From Thalassobacterium maritimum (GTDB taxonomy: Bacteria; Verrucomicrobiota; Verrucomicrobiia; Opitutales; Coraliomargaritaceae), in NCBI RefSeq assembly GCF_031127805.1, contig NZ_JARXHW010000025.1, forward strand, positions 6,057-70,056: a stretch of DNA of 64,000 nt. Direction: 5' to 3'. The translations under genes were made by a program, and so were the position numbers. The notes beneath the pieces were generated by a model that saw nothing but the letters and a program-made list of their open reading frames with translations, did not search any database and was not told where the DNA came from. Of the stretch, positions 18,231 to 27,747 are shown piece after piece. The number at the start of each line of letters is the position of its first letter. Positions within the stretch are counted from its first letter, which is position 1.

Positions 18231-18845
18231 TTATACACACATCGGCTGGCGAATGATGGTCTTCCAGTTCTTAGGCGCGGCGCGGCGGATGTCGCTTAAG
18301 TAGATTTCGTGATGTTTGCCGCAGAGTTGATGGTCTGAATCGGCTATGAATTGGTGCACGCGCTCAACGGTGGGGCCTTCGTCGTCGAAGGGCCCGATGT
18401 GAAGCGTTTGGGCGACGCGGCCTTCGTTAAAGCTCTGGTAGCGTAAAGAATCCAGGGCGGGGAGTTTTTTCTTTGCATGCACCCGTTTTATGGCGGTTTC
18501 AACTAGCTCGCGATCGACGCACTCAGGCTGCATGATCATCAGGGTCCAGAGCCAGCGATCTTTACGGCGAGTAATGAAATCTGACATGTCTTCGGCCCAC
18601 CACAGCCCCTCCAGCGGCATGACCCCATAGTCCATCAATTTCAGCTCACGCTTGACTATGAATTTGATGGTATAGGAGACCGTAAACAAAGCTTGGATGG
18701 CTGCGATGTAGGACTCCGAGCCAGGTTCGCCGGCACCATCGACCATTAAGTATTGTAAGGGCGGCATTTCGATTGAGTCCACGCGCTTGGCAGAGGGCTT
18801 GTAGAGTGTCTTGAGCTCGGATTTGTAATTTACTTTGGGGATCAT
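18231..18845 (-). CDS. GyrI-like small-molecule-binding domain protein
   Basis: 204 residues from ATG 18843-18845; the frame runs upstream but without family character. It matches stand-alone GyrI-like proteins (AraC-type effector-binding fold): NYKSELKTLYKPSAKRV, the strand LQYLMVDGAGEPGSES, GLWWAEDMSDF, and a C-terminal RVAQTLHIGPFDDEGPTV with the conserved H-x-G-P-(F/Y). Such proteins bind small hydrophobic or cationic compounds, and some have hydrolase activity. There is no DNA-binding domain. The gene is divergent from the protease gene at 19025. Confidence 0.8.
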   Translation of the reverse strand: MIPKVNYKSELKTLYKPSAKRVDSIEMPPLQYLMVDGAGEPGSESYIAAIQALFTVSYTIKFIVKRELKLMDYGVMPLEGLWWAEDMSDFITRRKDRWLWTLMIMQPECVDRELVETAIKRVHAKKKLPALDSLRYQSFNEGRVAQTLHIGPFDDEGPTVERVHQFIADSDHQLCGKHHEIYLSDIRRAAPKNWKTIIRQPMCV

Positions 18846-19024
18846 GATGGTGGGCTTGTTGAGCGGGTTATAGTTGAGCTTGCAGGCTAGACTGCTGCAG
18901 TATGTTAGTAAGCGACTTTGTTCGATAAAGCCCAGAGTTGAATTCAAGTGGTATAAAGCGGGAAAAGCGGCGAGAGTGGGTGATTTTGTTGGCGTGTAGC
19001 GATTAATTTGCTTTTGTGGCAGCT

Positions 19025-19957
19025 ATGCTTCGATTTCTGAGTTTTTTGGTTTTTATCTTTGCAAGTGGGACAGCGGCACAGGCCTTCCATTCACTTGAAT
19101 TAAAAAATGGTGCGACTGTCCAGGGCGAGCTGGTATTGGAACGGGCCGATTCGGTCTATGTCGATTTGGGCTATCAGTTACTGGAGGTGCCGAAGTCTGC
19201 GGTGGCGCAGGTGCAAGGTGTAGATGCGAGCTCGGGGGGCTTGCCGCAGCTGAGTTCGCGGGCGGATACTCTGTATCAAGTGGCCGATGCTCGTGGCGAT
19301 CAGACCATCCGGGACTGGGTCGACGAGTTGGGAGAAGCGGTGGCACTGATACAGACGCCTACCGGTTTAGGCTCCGGCTTTATCATCCATCAAGATGGTT
19401 ACGTGGTGACCAATGACCATGTGATCGCAGGGGAGCACCGGATTTCGATCACAGTATTTAAAGAAGGGAGCCATGAAATGTCGAAGGTGACCTATGATAA
19501 TGTGCGTATCGTGGCGACGAGTTCCGAGCTCGATCTTGCCTTATTAAAAATCGAAAGTGAGCATGCAGATCCATTTGTGACTGTGCCCTTGGCCGCGGTG
19601 GACGAGGGGCTGCGCGAGGGACAGACAGTTTTCGCGATCGGGAGCCCGTTGGGCTTGGATCGTACCGTCTCAGAGGGGATCATCAGCGTGGCCAATCGCG
19701 TTATTAATGGACGTCTCTATTTACAAACCACCACACAAATCAACCCGGGCAACTCCGGCGGGCCTCTGTTCAATCTGAAGGGGGAAGTCGTCGGAGTGAA
19801 TAATATGAAGATCGCCGCCGTCGGAGCCGAAGGGCTGGGGTTTTCTATTTCATCCGGTATCCTCAAGTCATTTATCGACAATCGCGATGCCTATGCCTTC
19901 GACCCGCGCAACCCAAACGCAGGCTTTCGTTATTTAAGTCCGCCCAAGGTCAAATAA
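19025..19957 (+). CDS. Secreted trypsin-like (S1C) serine protease without PDZ
   Basis: 310 residues from ATG 19025; a GTG nine bases earlier is an alternative start. A signal peptide ends near AAQA. Residues about 22-66 form a short beta-rich segment (NGATVQGELVLERADSVYVD) similar to the one in the DUF481 protein at 48737. The protease domain follows with the full triad: His132 (TNDHVIAG), Asp170 (ELDLALLKIE) and Ser244 (NPGNSGGPLF). The chain ends shortly after the protease domain, so unlike DegP/DegS there is no PDZ domain. It is probably periplasmic, cleaving or sensing misfolded proteins. It is 69 bases upstream of the DUF3352-like gene on the same strand. Confidence 0.85.
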   Translation: MLRFLSFLVFIFASGTAAQAFHSLELKNGATVQGELVLERADSVYVDLGYQLLEVPKSAVAQVQGVDASSGGLPQLSSRADTLYQVADARGDQTIRDWVDELGEAVALIQTPTGLGSGFIIHQDGYVVTNDHVIAGEHRISITVFKEGSHEMSKVTYDNVRIVATSSELDLALLKIESEHADPFVTVPLAAVDEGLREGQTVFAIGSPLGLDRTVSEGIISVANRVINGRLYLQTTTQINPGNSGGPLFNLKGEVVGVNNMKIAAVGAEGLGFSISSGILKSFIDNRDAYAFDPRNPNAGFRYLSPPKVK

Positions 19958-20026
19958 GCGAGCGATCGCATTGACGGGATCATTTTCACGTGCCCTGTAG
20001 ACATCTTAATCTTAAGAACAAGAATT

Positions 20027-21832
20027 ATGCATATTCATAGCTATCGGACGACATTTCTCTCTGCGGCCTGTGCGGCCTGTGCGGCGAGTTTATCGCTGCC
20101 CCTCTCGCTCTCGGCGGCTTCTTTTAACCAAATGACGGAGGCTGATGTGGATGTTTACATTTCGATCCGCAACATAGAAGAGCTGCGTGACCAGTGGGCG
20201 GCGCACTCCTTCGCAGAGGTGGTTGAAGATCCCAGTTTACAGGAGTTCTTACAGCCATTGTTGCATGGGGGGGAGGCGAGCGAGTCTGAAGACGCAGAGG
20301 AGAGCATGACCGAAGTCTTGGAGCACGAGTTTGGCTTGAGCTGGGATGAGTTGTATGCGCTCTTTCCCGGACAGCTTTCGATGGCGTGGTTTAACGTGCC
20401 CGAATTATTACTGCAACAGGCAGAGCGCCCGGATATCATGGTGCTGGCGGAATACACGGGCGATGTGGATCAGCTCGATACATTGATGCAGGTGCAGTTT
20501 GAGCGCAACGCCAAGAGCCAGCAAGCACTCAACCCCGCGATCGAGCATACTATGATTGAGGAGACTTTCATGGGGGAGACGCTTTATTTTGATGAAACCT
20601 ACGATGGCGAGCAAACCTACATCGAGGATGGTTACGCACTGGTGGATGGTGTCTTTATTTTAGCGACACCCGAGGAGCGTTTGCGTTCTGCCGTGGAAGC
20701 GATCAAGGATGGGCCGGACGCGCCGCTTGGCGAACAGGCGGCTTATTTACGTGCACGTGAAGAAGGGGGCCGTGGTGACCTCGAATTATACTTTAATCTA
20801 GAGGCACTTATGCCACCGTTGAATGAGGCTCTGTTGGATAAGCTGCTTCAGGGCGGCGCCTTAATGTTGGGGCTCAATGCGGATAGCTTGAACAATATGT
20901 TTGCGTTAGAGTCGATGCAGGCTGCATTTATGGATGTCGACTTGGTCGATGAGGGGCTTGAGGTGCACAGCGGCCTGATCTATCACGAGCAGGCAGGCTT
21001 GCTACGCTTGTTAGCTTATACCGACGAGCCCTTGCCAGAGGCGCGCTATGTGCCGAATGGGGTGTTTTCGACCTCGATTACAAATCTCGATGTGGGGGAT
21101 CTATTGGCGCAATTTGAGACTTTGTTGACCACCGCTAGCCCCAATTTGCGAGCGCAGTTCGACGCGCAATTGCAAATGGTGCATAGCAATACTGGGGTCG
21201 ATTTTCGTTCTGCGATCTTGGAGAACTTTGCGGACGATGTCGTTTCACTCTCTGTCATGCCAGAGACGAGCCGTGAGGCGGGAGCGATTGCGGAGCCGGA
21301 CCAAGTGTTTGTAGTCGGTCTAGAGAATGCGGCCTCTCTGTCGAGTGCCTTGGAGGCTCTAATAGATCTGGTGCCAGGCGCGCGAGAGCAAATTCAAACC
21401 CAAGACTTTGCGGGGCAGACAATTTATAGTTTTAAGAATGCAGCAGCTGCCAATGCCGGCGTCAGCTATGTAATCACACGCTCCAAATTTATTTTGAGCA
21501 TCGGTCAGCTAGGACTCTTGCAGGAGGTGCTGACACGTTTAGAATCAGGTGTCGATGGTTTCTGGCAAGATGCCGAGACTGAGGCGATCTTTGAGTCGAT
21601 TGCTCGTCCCGATGCGGTAGCGCGCTCCTACGTGGACATCGAAAAGATGTTCTTACCGATCTTTCAATCGATCGTGCAGGCCAGTCAGCTAGCCTCGGGA
21701 GGCTCCAGCTTAGACTTGGAGCAGTTGCCACAGAAGTTGGCAAAGCCGTTTTATATGATTACAGAAACGAATCAGGCCGATGATGGCCTCTTTAACCGTT
21801 CCTTTATTCGAGCGCGGGAGGATTCTAAATGA
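20027..21832 (+). CDS. Secreted DUF3352-like protein
   Basis: 601 residues with an Ala/Cys-rich signal peptide (positions about 12-31; a short run of repeated GCGGCCTGT units encodes part of it). The rest is soluble and acidic. Motifs such as DVYISIRNIEELRDQW at the start, FPGQLSMAWFNVPEL, GYALVDGVFILATPEERLRSAVE and a later YVITRSKFILSIGQLGLLQEVL are like DUF3352 proteins, in which a domain of that kind is duplicated. No enzyme motif is visible. Its stop overlaps the start of the FG-GAP gene (ATGA), so it is the first gene of a four-gene operon ending in a hybrid histidine kinase. The function is unknown. Confidence 0.7.
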   Translation: MHIHSYRTTFLSAACAACAASLSLPLSLSAASFNQMTEADVDVYISIRNIEELRDQWAAHSFAEVVEDPSLQEFLQPLLHGGEASESEDAEESMTEVLEHEFGLSWDELYALFPGQLSMAWFNVPELLLQQAERPDIMVLAEYTGDVDQLDTLMQVQFERNAKSQQALNPAIEHTMIEETFMGETLYFDETYDGEQTYIEDGYALVDGVFILATPEERLRSAVEAIKDGPDAPLGEQAAYLRAREEGGRGDLELYFNLEALMPPLNEALLDKLLQGGALMLGLNADSLNNMFALESMQAAFMDVDLVDEGLEVHSGLIYHEQAGLLRLLAYTDEPLPEARYVPNGVFSTSITNLDVGDLLAQFETLLTTASPNLRAQFDAQLQMVHSNTGVDFRSAILENFADDVVSLSVMPETSREAGAIAEPDQVFVVGLENAASLSSALEALIDLVPGAREQIQTQDFAGQTIYSFKNAAAANAGVSYVITRSKFILSIGQLGLLQEVLTRLESGVDGFWQDAETEAIFESIARPDAVARSYVDIEKMFLPIFQSIVQASQLASGGSSLDLEQLPQKLAKPFYMITETNQADDGLFNRSFIRAREDSK

Positions 21833-24183
21833 TGAAGCAGACTGGGACGTTTTGCGCTCTGTTTTGGGCCATGTGTTGGAGCGGCCTGACATGCGGGGGG
21901 AGCCCTGCACTGGCTGCAGAGAATTTGGCGGAAGCATTTGGCTTTGCAAAGCCGCAAGTGATTAAGCTCGACTGGTCGACGCGTGCCTTACAAGTGAGCG
22001 ACTTGAATCAGGATGGACGTATGGATTTGGCGCTCATTAATAATGATACCGCGCAAATCGAGTTGCTCTATCAGCGTGAGGCAGTAGAGGCGTCTGAGGC
22101 TAAGCGCAGTTTGCAACGCGACCGTTGGGAGCCGCAGCTTTCGGATGCAGGTTTCGACGTCGAGAAGATTACCGTCGGGTTCCCGATGTTTGACCTTGGC
22201 GTGGGCGACTTAAACGGAGATGGCCGAGTCGACCTCGCTTATACCGCACGGGACGTGCCACTCACGGTGCGTCTGCAAGGCGAACAGGGGCAGTGGTTGA
22301 GTAGCCAAGAGTTTGATGGTTTCGATGCGCTGGGGTGGCAGAGCACTTTAAAAGTCGTTGATGTGGATGGAGATCAGCGGCCAGAGTTGGTGCTTCTGAC
22401 TGCAGATGCGGTGCGTGTCTTTACGCCCGGAGAGGCGGGAGAGCTACAAGAGGCGGACGTGTATTTCCTGACTGGCGAGAATCCATTCAATTTAGAAGTT
22501 GTGGATGTGACCGGTGATGGGCTGGCTGAGATTTGCTATATTACCACGGAGGGTAAGCAGTCGTTGGTCGTGCGAGAGCAATTGTCAGCGGGTGGATTTG
22601 GCGCCGAGCGGCGTTTCATCTTGGAACGCCCGGTGCGCATGTGTATGCCATTGCGTTCAAGCGAGGAGTCATCGCAGCATTTTGCATCGGTCGACTCGCG
22701 CAGTGGCGCTTTGGAGTTTTTTAAGATTGCTTCAGCCAAAGAATCGCATGGCTCGCTCCCCTTGGAGGGCGTGCAAGCGCAAATTTACCCCGTGTTCGAA
22801 CAGGTGCAAGAGGGAGCATATTACGCATTTGGTGATATCAATGGCGACGGGGAGCGCGACTTGCAGGTGGCCAATCCAGCGGGGGCGGAGTTGATGATTT
22901 TCTTGAAAGAGAAGGGGCGCTTTCTTGCGTCTAAAAGTTTCCCCAGCTTTTCTGCCATTTCGTCGCTAACCGCGGGGCATTTCTACGAGTCGAAGCAGGC
23001 CGCGGTTGTGGCGCTCAGCCGCGAAGAAAAAAATCTCGGGGTGAGTCAGTATGATGCCAGTGGACGGCTGTCATTTCCACGTCTGATTGAAATCGGCGCG
23101 GGAGAGCCGCTGGTATGCGAAGCGGTTGATCTCGATGGGGATGGGCGCGATGAGTTAGCCATTGTGAGCGAATCCAAAGAAGGCATGCAACTGGTGGTTG
23201 CCCAGCCTGCGCAGCGTCGTCATGCGAGTTCGGCCTGGGAGATTGTCTTACAGATGGACCTGCCAGGAGCGCGGCGTAAGCCGACGAGCCTGCGCGCCAT
23301 GGATATTTTCGCGGAGCGGGGCCCCGGCTTGATGCTCTTTGTTCCGCGCGAAGCGCCCATCTTGCTGGCGCCGAAGTCTGCGGATACGCCTTATGAACTG
23401 GAGCTGGTCGGGGAACGTTCCAGTGTGCGGGAGAGTTTGCTGAAGGGATTGAGTGCGGCCCAAGTCACGGTGGTCGATGTCGATGGCGACGGCTCCAACG
23501 AGTTGGTGGCCGCTCGCACTGGCTTTGCGCGTGCGATACGCTATCGTGCGGGGCAACTCGAGATGGTAGATCAGTTTAATGCTCGGCGCAATAGCGATGC
23601 CGTAGCGACAGTGATTCCCTCGCTGGACAGTGAGGGCTTACTGCAGGGGCTTGTATTCTATGTGCCCAAAGAGGGAGAGTTGCAGTTCCTCAGTCGTGGT
23701 CAGGATGGTGTGCTGCGCTATCAACATAGCGAAGATGCCGGTTCGATGGCAGTCTCCGGTTGGTCGAAATTGCCGGGACGAGCGGGGGGGCAAGATGCCT
23801 ATTTGCTCTATGGAGACGATCGTTTCTGGTATTTTACTGCACAAGCCGAGAGTTGGACGCGAGAGCTGGGCACAGGGTTTGAAACGGAGCTCGAAGATGT
23901 GTATTTCAGCCATATCGCGGAGGCTGATTTCGATGCCGATGGCCATGTGGACATCGTGGCTGTAGATGGGACCGAGCACATTGTCGAAATCTTACGAGGT
24001 AGCGGGACAGGCGTGCAGAGCCAAATGTATTGGGAAATTTTTGAGCAAAATATGCACTACCAAGGCCGGACCGGAGCCAAGCTAGAGCCGCGCCAGACGG
24101 TGGTGGCGGACCTGAATCACGATGGCCGCTTAGATTTTGCTTTCTTAATCCACGATCGGATCATTTTCTATCTACAAGAATGA
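21829..24183 (+). CDS. Secreted FG-GAP/VCBS repeat protein
   Basis: 784 residues with a signal peptide (about residues 1-25, ending SPALAAE). I count nine calcium-binding-type loops of the form D-x-(N/D)-x-D-G-x-x-(D/E)-(L/I), for example DLNQDGRMDLALI, DLNGDGRVDLAY, DINGDGERDLQV, DLDGDGRDELAIV, DFDADGHVDIVAV and DLNHDGRLDFAFL, spread along the chain. This predicts one or more seven-bladed beta propellers as in integrin-like FG-GAP proteins, suited to binding proteins or polysaccharides outside the cytoplasm. The start overlaps the previous stop and the stop overlaps the next start, so expression is coupled to the DUF3352-like, binding-lipoprotein and kinase genes. Confidence 0.85.
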   Translation: MMKQTGTFCALFWAMCWSGLTCGGSPALAAENLAEAFGFAKPQVIKLDWSTRALQVSDLNQDGRMDLALINNDTAQIELLYQREAVEASEAKRSLQRDRWEPQLSDAGFDVEKITVGFPMFDLGVGDLNGDGRVDLAYTARDVPLTVRLQGEQGQWLSSQEFDGFDALGWQSTLKVVDVDGDQRPELVLLTADAVRVFTPGEAGELQEADVYFLTGENPFNLEVVDVTGDGLAEICYITTEGKQSLVVREQLSAGGFGAERRFILERPVRMCMPLRSSEESSQHFASVDSRSGALEFFKIASAKESHGSLPLEGVQAQIYPVFEQVQEGAYYAFGDINGDGERDLQVANPAGAELMIFLKEKGRFLASKSFPSFSAISSLTAGHFYESKQAAVVALSREEKNLGVSQYDASGRLSFPRLIEIGAGEPLVCEAVDLDGDGRDELAIVSESKEGMQLVVAQPAQRRHASSAWEIVLQMDLPGARRKPTSLRAMDIFAERGPGLMLFVPREAPILLAPKSADTPYELELVGERSSVRESLLKGLSAAQVTVVDVDGDGSNELVAARTGFARAIRYRAGQLEMVDQFNARRNSDAVATVIPSLDSEGLLQGLVFYVPKEGELQFLSRGQDGVLRYQHSEDAGSMAVSGWSKLPGRAGGQDAYLLYGDDRFWYFTAQAESWTRELGTGFETELEDVYFSHIAEADFDADGHVDIVAVDGTEHIVEILRGSGTGVQSQMYWEIFEQNMHYQGRTGAKLEPRQTVVADLNHDGRLDFAFLIHDRIIFYLQE

Positions 24184-25406
24184 CCCGAAAATTATATACG
24201 ATGGCACTCATGGTGCTGGGCTTGAGTATGCTGTTGAGCTCAACGGGGTGTCATGAGCCGACGAGTAGAGATCCGCGTGTGTTGCGTGTGGGTGTGATCG
24301 TTTCATTAAAAGGGCCGGCTCGTTATTGGGGTGTGGTCACGATGCGTAGTGCGCAGGTGGTCGCGGATTACTACAATGAGCGTGGCGGTTTCGAGGTGGC
24401 TGGCGAGCGGGTGAAAATAGAATTAGTGGTCCTCGATGACGAGTTCGATGCCACGGAAGCGAATCGGGTGGCGCATCAATTGGTTTCCGAAGGAATCCAT
24501 TATACGATCGGACCACTGGGAGATGCGACTGTAGACGCAGCGCGGCGCGTATTAGAGGGCGCCAATGTTTTCTATCTGCATTATGGCTTCGATCCCGCGC
24601 TACAAGGCTCGGGGGGGCTCGCTGTCTTAGGCATGCCGCGGCCCGAGCAGACCTTGTCGATTATGTTTCGCCATTTGCGTCAGGAGCATCATGTGAGTCG
24701 CGCAGTGGTGATGGCCTATGGCACAGAAGCAGGTATTCGCCAAAAAAGAGTGGCGGAGCAATTAGCTTTGGATGCGGGCATGGAGCTCGTGCGCATCGCG
24801 CGTTACGATGTTTCCAAGGAGACTTTTGATGTGTCGCTCGATCCGCAGGGTATTCAACGCAGGGTGGCGGGAGTCGTTGCCGCGGCACCGGATTTGGTCG
24901 TATTGGCTGGTTGTCCGCCTGAGGCTTTTGTCGTGATCGTCGACCGTCTTCGCAGTGCGGGGTATCGCGGTTTTGTCGGCACCCAGACGACTCAAGATCC
25001 TGGAGCATTGGCTAAGCTCGGGGAGGCCAGTGATGGTATCTACTATGTGGGCGGTGAGCCCGCGGACGCACTACGCAGTGAATATTTTCGGACGCTTAAA
25101 GAGCGCTATTTAGACCTGGCAGGCGAGTGGGATGCGGAGGCCAATAAGAAGTTCTACGCGCTGGAATTAATTGTGTCCTGCATTCGGGCGGCGGGGCTGG
25201 AGGCGCTCGATGAAACTTCTTTGATCTACCCGGTGCTGTCTGAGTTGAATATCGAAGATCCATTTTATCAAGAGCCGCGCGCATTGAGATTGATCGGGGG
25301 GCAAGAAGAGGGCTTGCCAAGGCAGTTGGAAATACCGATTTATATTACTAAGATGTCAGGTGGGCGAGCGGTTCTCGTTGAGGAATCTCCGCGTGTGCTC
25401 CCCTAA
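24180..25406 (+). CDS. Periplasmic-binding lipoprotein (LivJ/TorT-like)
   Basis: 408 residues. The N-terminus is a lipoprotein signal with lipobox LSSTGC (Cys24). The mature part is a type I periplasmic binding fold of the branched-chain amino acid/amide class: VLRVGVIVSLKGPARYWG, AQVVADYYNERGG, DDEFDATEANRVAHQLVSEG, IGPLGDATVDAA. It overlaps the FG-GAP stop upstream and is only four bases from the histidine kinase ATG downstream. No ABC permease or ATPase is nearby, so it more likely presents a ligand signal to the kinase, as TorT does for TorS or LuxP for LuxQ, than feeds a transporter. That role is inferred from context. Confidence 0.82.
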   Translation: MTRKLYTMALMVLGLSMLLSSTGCHEPTSRDPRVLRVGVIVSLKGPARYWGVVTMRSAQVVADYYNERGGFEVAGERVKIELVVLDDEFDATEANRVAHQLVSEGIHYTIGPLGDATVDAARRVLEGANVFYLHYGFDPALQGSGGLAVLGMPRPEQTLSIMFRHLRQEHHVSRAVVMAYGTEAGIRQKRVAEQLALDAGMELVRIARYDVSKETFDVSLDPQGIQRRVAGVVAAAPDLVVLAGCPPEAFVVIVDRLRSAGYRGFVGTQTTQDPGALAKLGEASDGIYYVGGEPADALRSEYFRTLKERYLDLAGEWDAEANKKFYALELIVSCIRAAGLEALDETSLIYPVLSELNIEDPFYQEPRALRLIGGQEEGLPRQLEIPIYITKMSGGRAVLVEESPRVLP

Positions 25407-25410
25407 TGTT

Positions 25411-27747
25411 ATGAGGATTTCTACTAAAATCGCGATCGCCTTGGCTGGAGCTATATTGCTCTTTGCGGTTTTTTTGGGCTTGAGTCGTTACGTGATGGAT
25501 GAAGTGCAGCATCAAGAGCGTCGCCTTAATTTATTGCATGTCGTTTCTCGCGAAATCTCAAATGTTGTGATCGGAAATCGCATTTATCAGGAGCGATTAA
25601 CAGGAGATTCATACGTGGTCGACTCTCTCGCCGCGACTAAGCGTGCCTTAGGGCAAGTGCTGGCTGAGGGGGATCAGGTGGAGTCCATTTTTGTGAATGG
25701 CATGCTTGAGCGTGTGGATGAGTTTAACGATGTTTTCTCGGGCTTGGTGCAGAGTAAGAATTTTCTTTCTGAATTAGATCAACGTGTGCGTGAGGATGTC
25801 GTCAGGTTTGGTGAGCACAACATCGAGATTCAGGATTTGCTGATCGAGCGTCGTGATCAAATACATGTCGCATTGGGGTCGGAGTTGTTACAAGAGCATG
25901 AATTAGTGGACGATCTTTTGCTGTGCAATGGGCAGTTATGGGGTTGGCTGAATCGCGCGGTGAGTGTGATCGATCGTGATTTGCTGTTACAGAACGACTT
26001 AAGCCGGTTTCAGGCAAACTTCCGAATTGCTCAAGCGGCTTATGAACATGCGATCGATGAGCTTTTGACTAAGCTACATCAGACTGACTTGCAGGGGATC
26101 GATGCTTACCAGGAACTACTCGACGACTTGAGACAGGGGCTTAATGCGGTGTCGATTGAATTTGCGGTCGCAGCGAAGTCCGAAACTGAGGCGGTCGAGT
26201 TGTTGGAAAGCCATGGCGCGCGACTTCGTGATATGGTCAATCGTTTGATTGAGCGTGGTCAGCAATTGAGCCAACGCCAGAGCAAACATCTTGTTTTGAT
26301 TTATTGGTGCTCAGCTGTAATCTTACTGAGTAGTGCGATCGGGCTTTCGATTTGGTTCTCGATGAGTATCAGCCGGCCTATTAGCCAGTTGCGAAAAAGC
26401 TTTAATGCCGTGGCCAAGGGGAACTTTAATCTGCAGGTCGCGGCCACAGGTAGGAGTGAACTCGATGACCTTGCGCGTGCTTTCAACGATATGACAGAGA
26501 AGTTGCGTCGCAGCTATGCGGAGGTCGAAGAAAAGGTGCGCAAACGCACCAAAGAGCTACAAATGGCAACGGTGCGCTCACGCAAGTTGGCCGATGCGGC
26601 ACAAGAAGCTAATATGGCTAAAAGTGCTTTTTTGGCAACCATGAGTCATGAAATTCGCACGCCGCTGAATTCAATTATTGGATTTAGTGAGATGTTGCAA
26701 GATACCGATTTAGATGAGGATCAGCGCAGTGATTTAGGGTCCATTCGTAGTTCCGGGAACATCCTGTTGGAGCTCATCAACGATATTTTAGATTTATCAA
26801 AGATCGAGGCGGGTAAAGTAAGTCTAGAGTTAGGGCCTGTTTGCTTGGATGAGGTCGTGCATGAGGTGGTCAGTTTATTTCAACTCAGTGCAGAGCGAAG
26901 TGGTGTGATGATGCGTGTCGAGGTTGCTGATTCGGTGCCTGTTGCAATTCATTCGGATCGCACTCGTATACAGCAAGTATTGAACAATTTGATCAGTAAT
27001 GCGGTGAAATTCACTGCGAGTGGTGTCATCTCTGTTAAAGTGTGGTCCACTTCTGAGGGCCTTGCACCGAGGCGGCGACGCCACTATGTTTCAGTGAGAG
27101 ACACTGGTATTGGTATTCCAGAGGATAAAATGGAGGAAGTCTTCTTAGCTTTTACACAGGCGGACTCTTCGACCACGAGAAAGTATGGCGGCACTGGCTT
27201 AGGTTTGGCGATCAGCCGTCGGATCGTGGAAATGTTAGGTGGGGAAATTTCTGTTGAGAGTCAGCTTGGCAAGGGGAGCACATTTACGCTCTTCATCGAG
27301 GATACGGAACAGGCCGATGGCGATGACTCAGATAGGCCGGATGATGTGCAGGAGGATGAATTACAATTCGATTCGCCACCTAACATTTTGGTGGCTGAGG
27401 ATGATCCGACCAATTATAAATTGACCAGTAAAATTCTTGAGCGATTTGGCCTCCACTCGACATGGGCGAAAAATGGGCGCGAAGCAGTTGAGATGACTCG
27501 CGGAAAGGGGGTTGATGTCATCTTCATGGACTTACAGATGCCTGAGCTGGATGGCATTGCTGCGACTTATGAGATTCGTGAAGAATTGCCAGTCGTGAGG
27601 CAGCCGTACATTGTCGCTTTGACTGCCAATGCGATGGGGGAGACGCGTGAGGCCTGCCGCGATGCGGGCATGGACGATTTTGTCACTAAGCCCGTGACTG
27701 TGGATGATTTAAAACTAGCACTACTTCGTTTTAAGAAGCGAGTTTAG
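25411..27747 (+). CDS. Hybrid sensor histidine kinase (TorS-like layout)
   Basis: 778 residues from ATG 25411; the frame is open 17 codons upstream but that part overlaps the lipoprotein gene and is not family-like. Order: TM1 (about 6-24), a 265-residue all-helical periplasmic sensor region, TM2 (about 293-315), HAMP, coiled coil, HisKA with His413 in ATMSHEIRTPLNSIIGFSE, HATPase (N-box LNNLISNAVKF, DTGIGIP, GGTGLGLAIS), and a receiver with Asp707 (VIFMDLQMPELDG). The length and layout resemble TorS but with no Hpt domain and no output domain. No separate response regulator is in the operon, so the next relay step is unlinked. Confidence 0.9.
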   Translation: MRISTKIAIALAGAILLFAVFLGLSRYVMDEVQHQERRLNLLHVVSREISNVVIGNRIYQERLTGDSYVVDSLAATKRALGQVLAEGDQVESIFVNGMLERVDEFNDVFSGLVQSKNFLSELDQRVREDVVRFGEHNIEIQDLLIERRDQIHVALGSELLQEHELVDDLLLCNGQLWGWLNRAVSVIDRDLLLQNDLSRFQANFRIAQAAYEHAIDELLTKLHQTDLQGIDAYQELLDDLRQGLNAVSIEFAVAAKSETEAVELLESHGARLRDMVNRLIERGQQLSQRQSKHLVLIYWCSAVILLSSAIGLSIWFSMSISRPISQLRKSFNAVAKGNFNLQVAATGRSELDDLARAFNDMTEKLRRSYAEVEEKVRKRTKELQMATVRSRKLADAAQEANMAKSAFLATMSHEIRTPLNSIIGFSEMLQDTDLDEDQRSDLGSIRSSGNILLELINDILDLSKIEAGKVSLELGPVCLDEVVHEVVSLFQLSAERSGVMMRVEVADSVPVAIHSDRTRIQQVLNNLISNAVKFTASGVISVKVWSTSEGLAPRRRRHYVSVRDTGIGIPEDKMEEVFLAFTQADSSTTRKYGGTGLGLAISRRIVEMLGGEISVESQLGKGSTFTLFIEDTEQADGDDSDRPDDVQEDELQFDSPPNILVAEDDPTNYKLTSKILERFGLHSTWAKNGREAVEMTRGKGVDVIFMDLQMPELDGIAATYEIREELPVVRQPYIVALTANAMGETREACRDAGMDDFVTKPVTVDDLKLALLRFKKRV

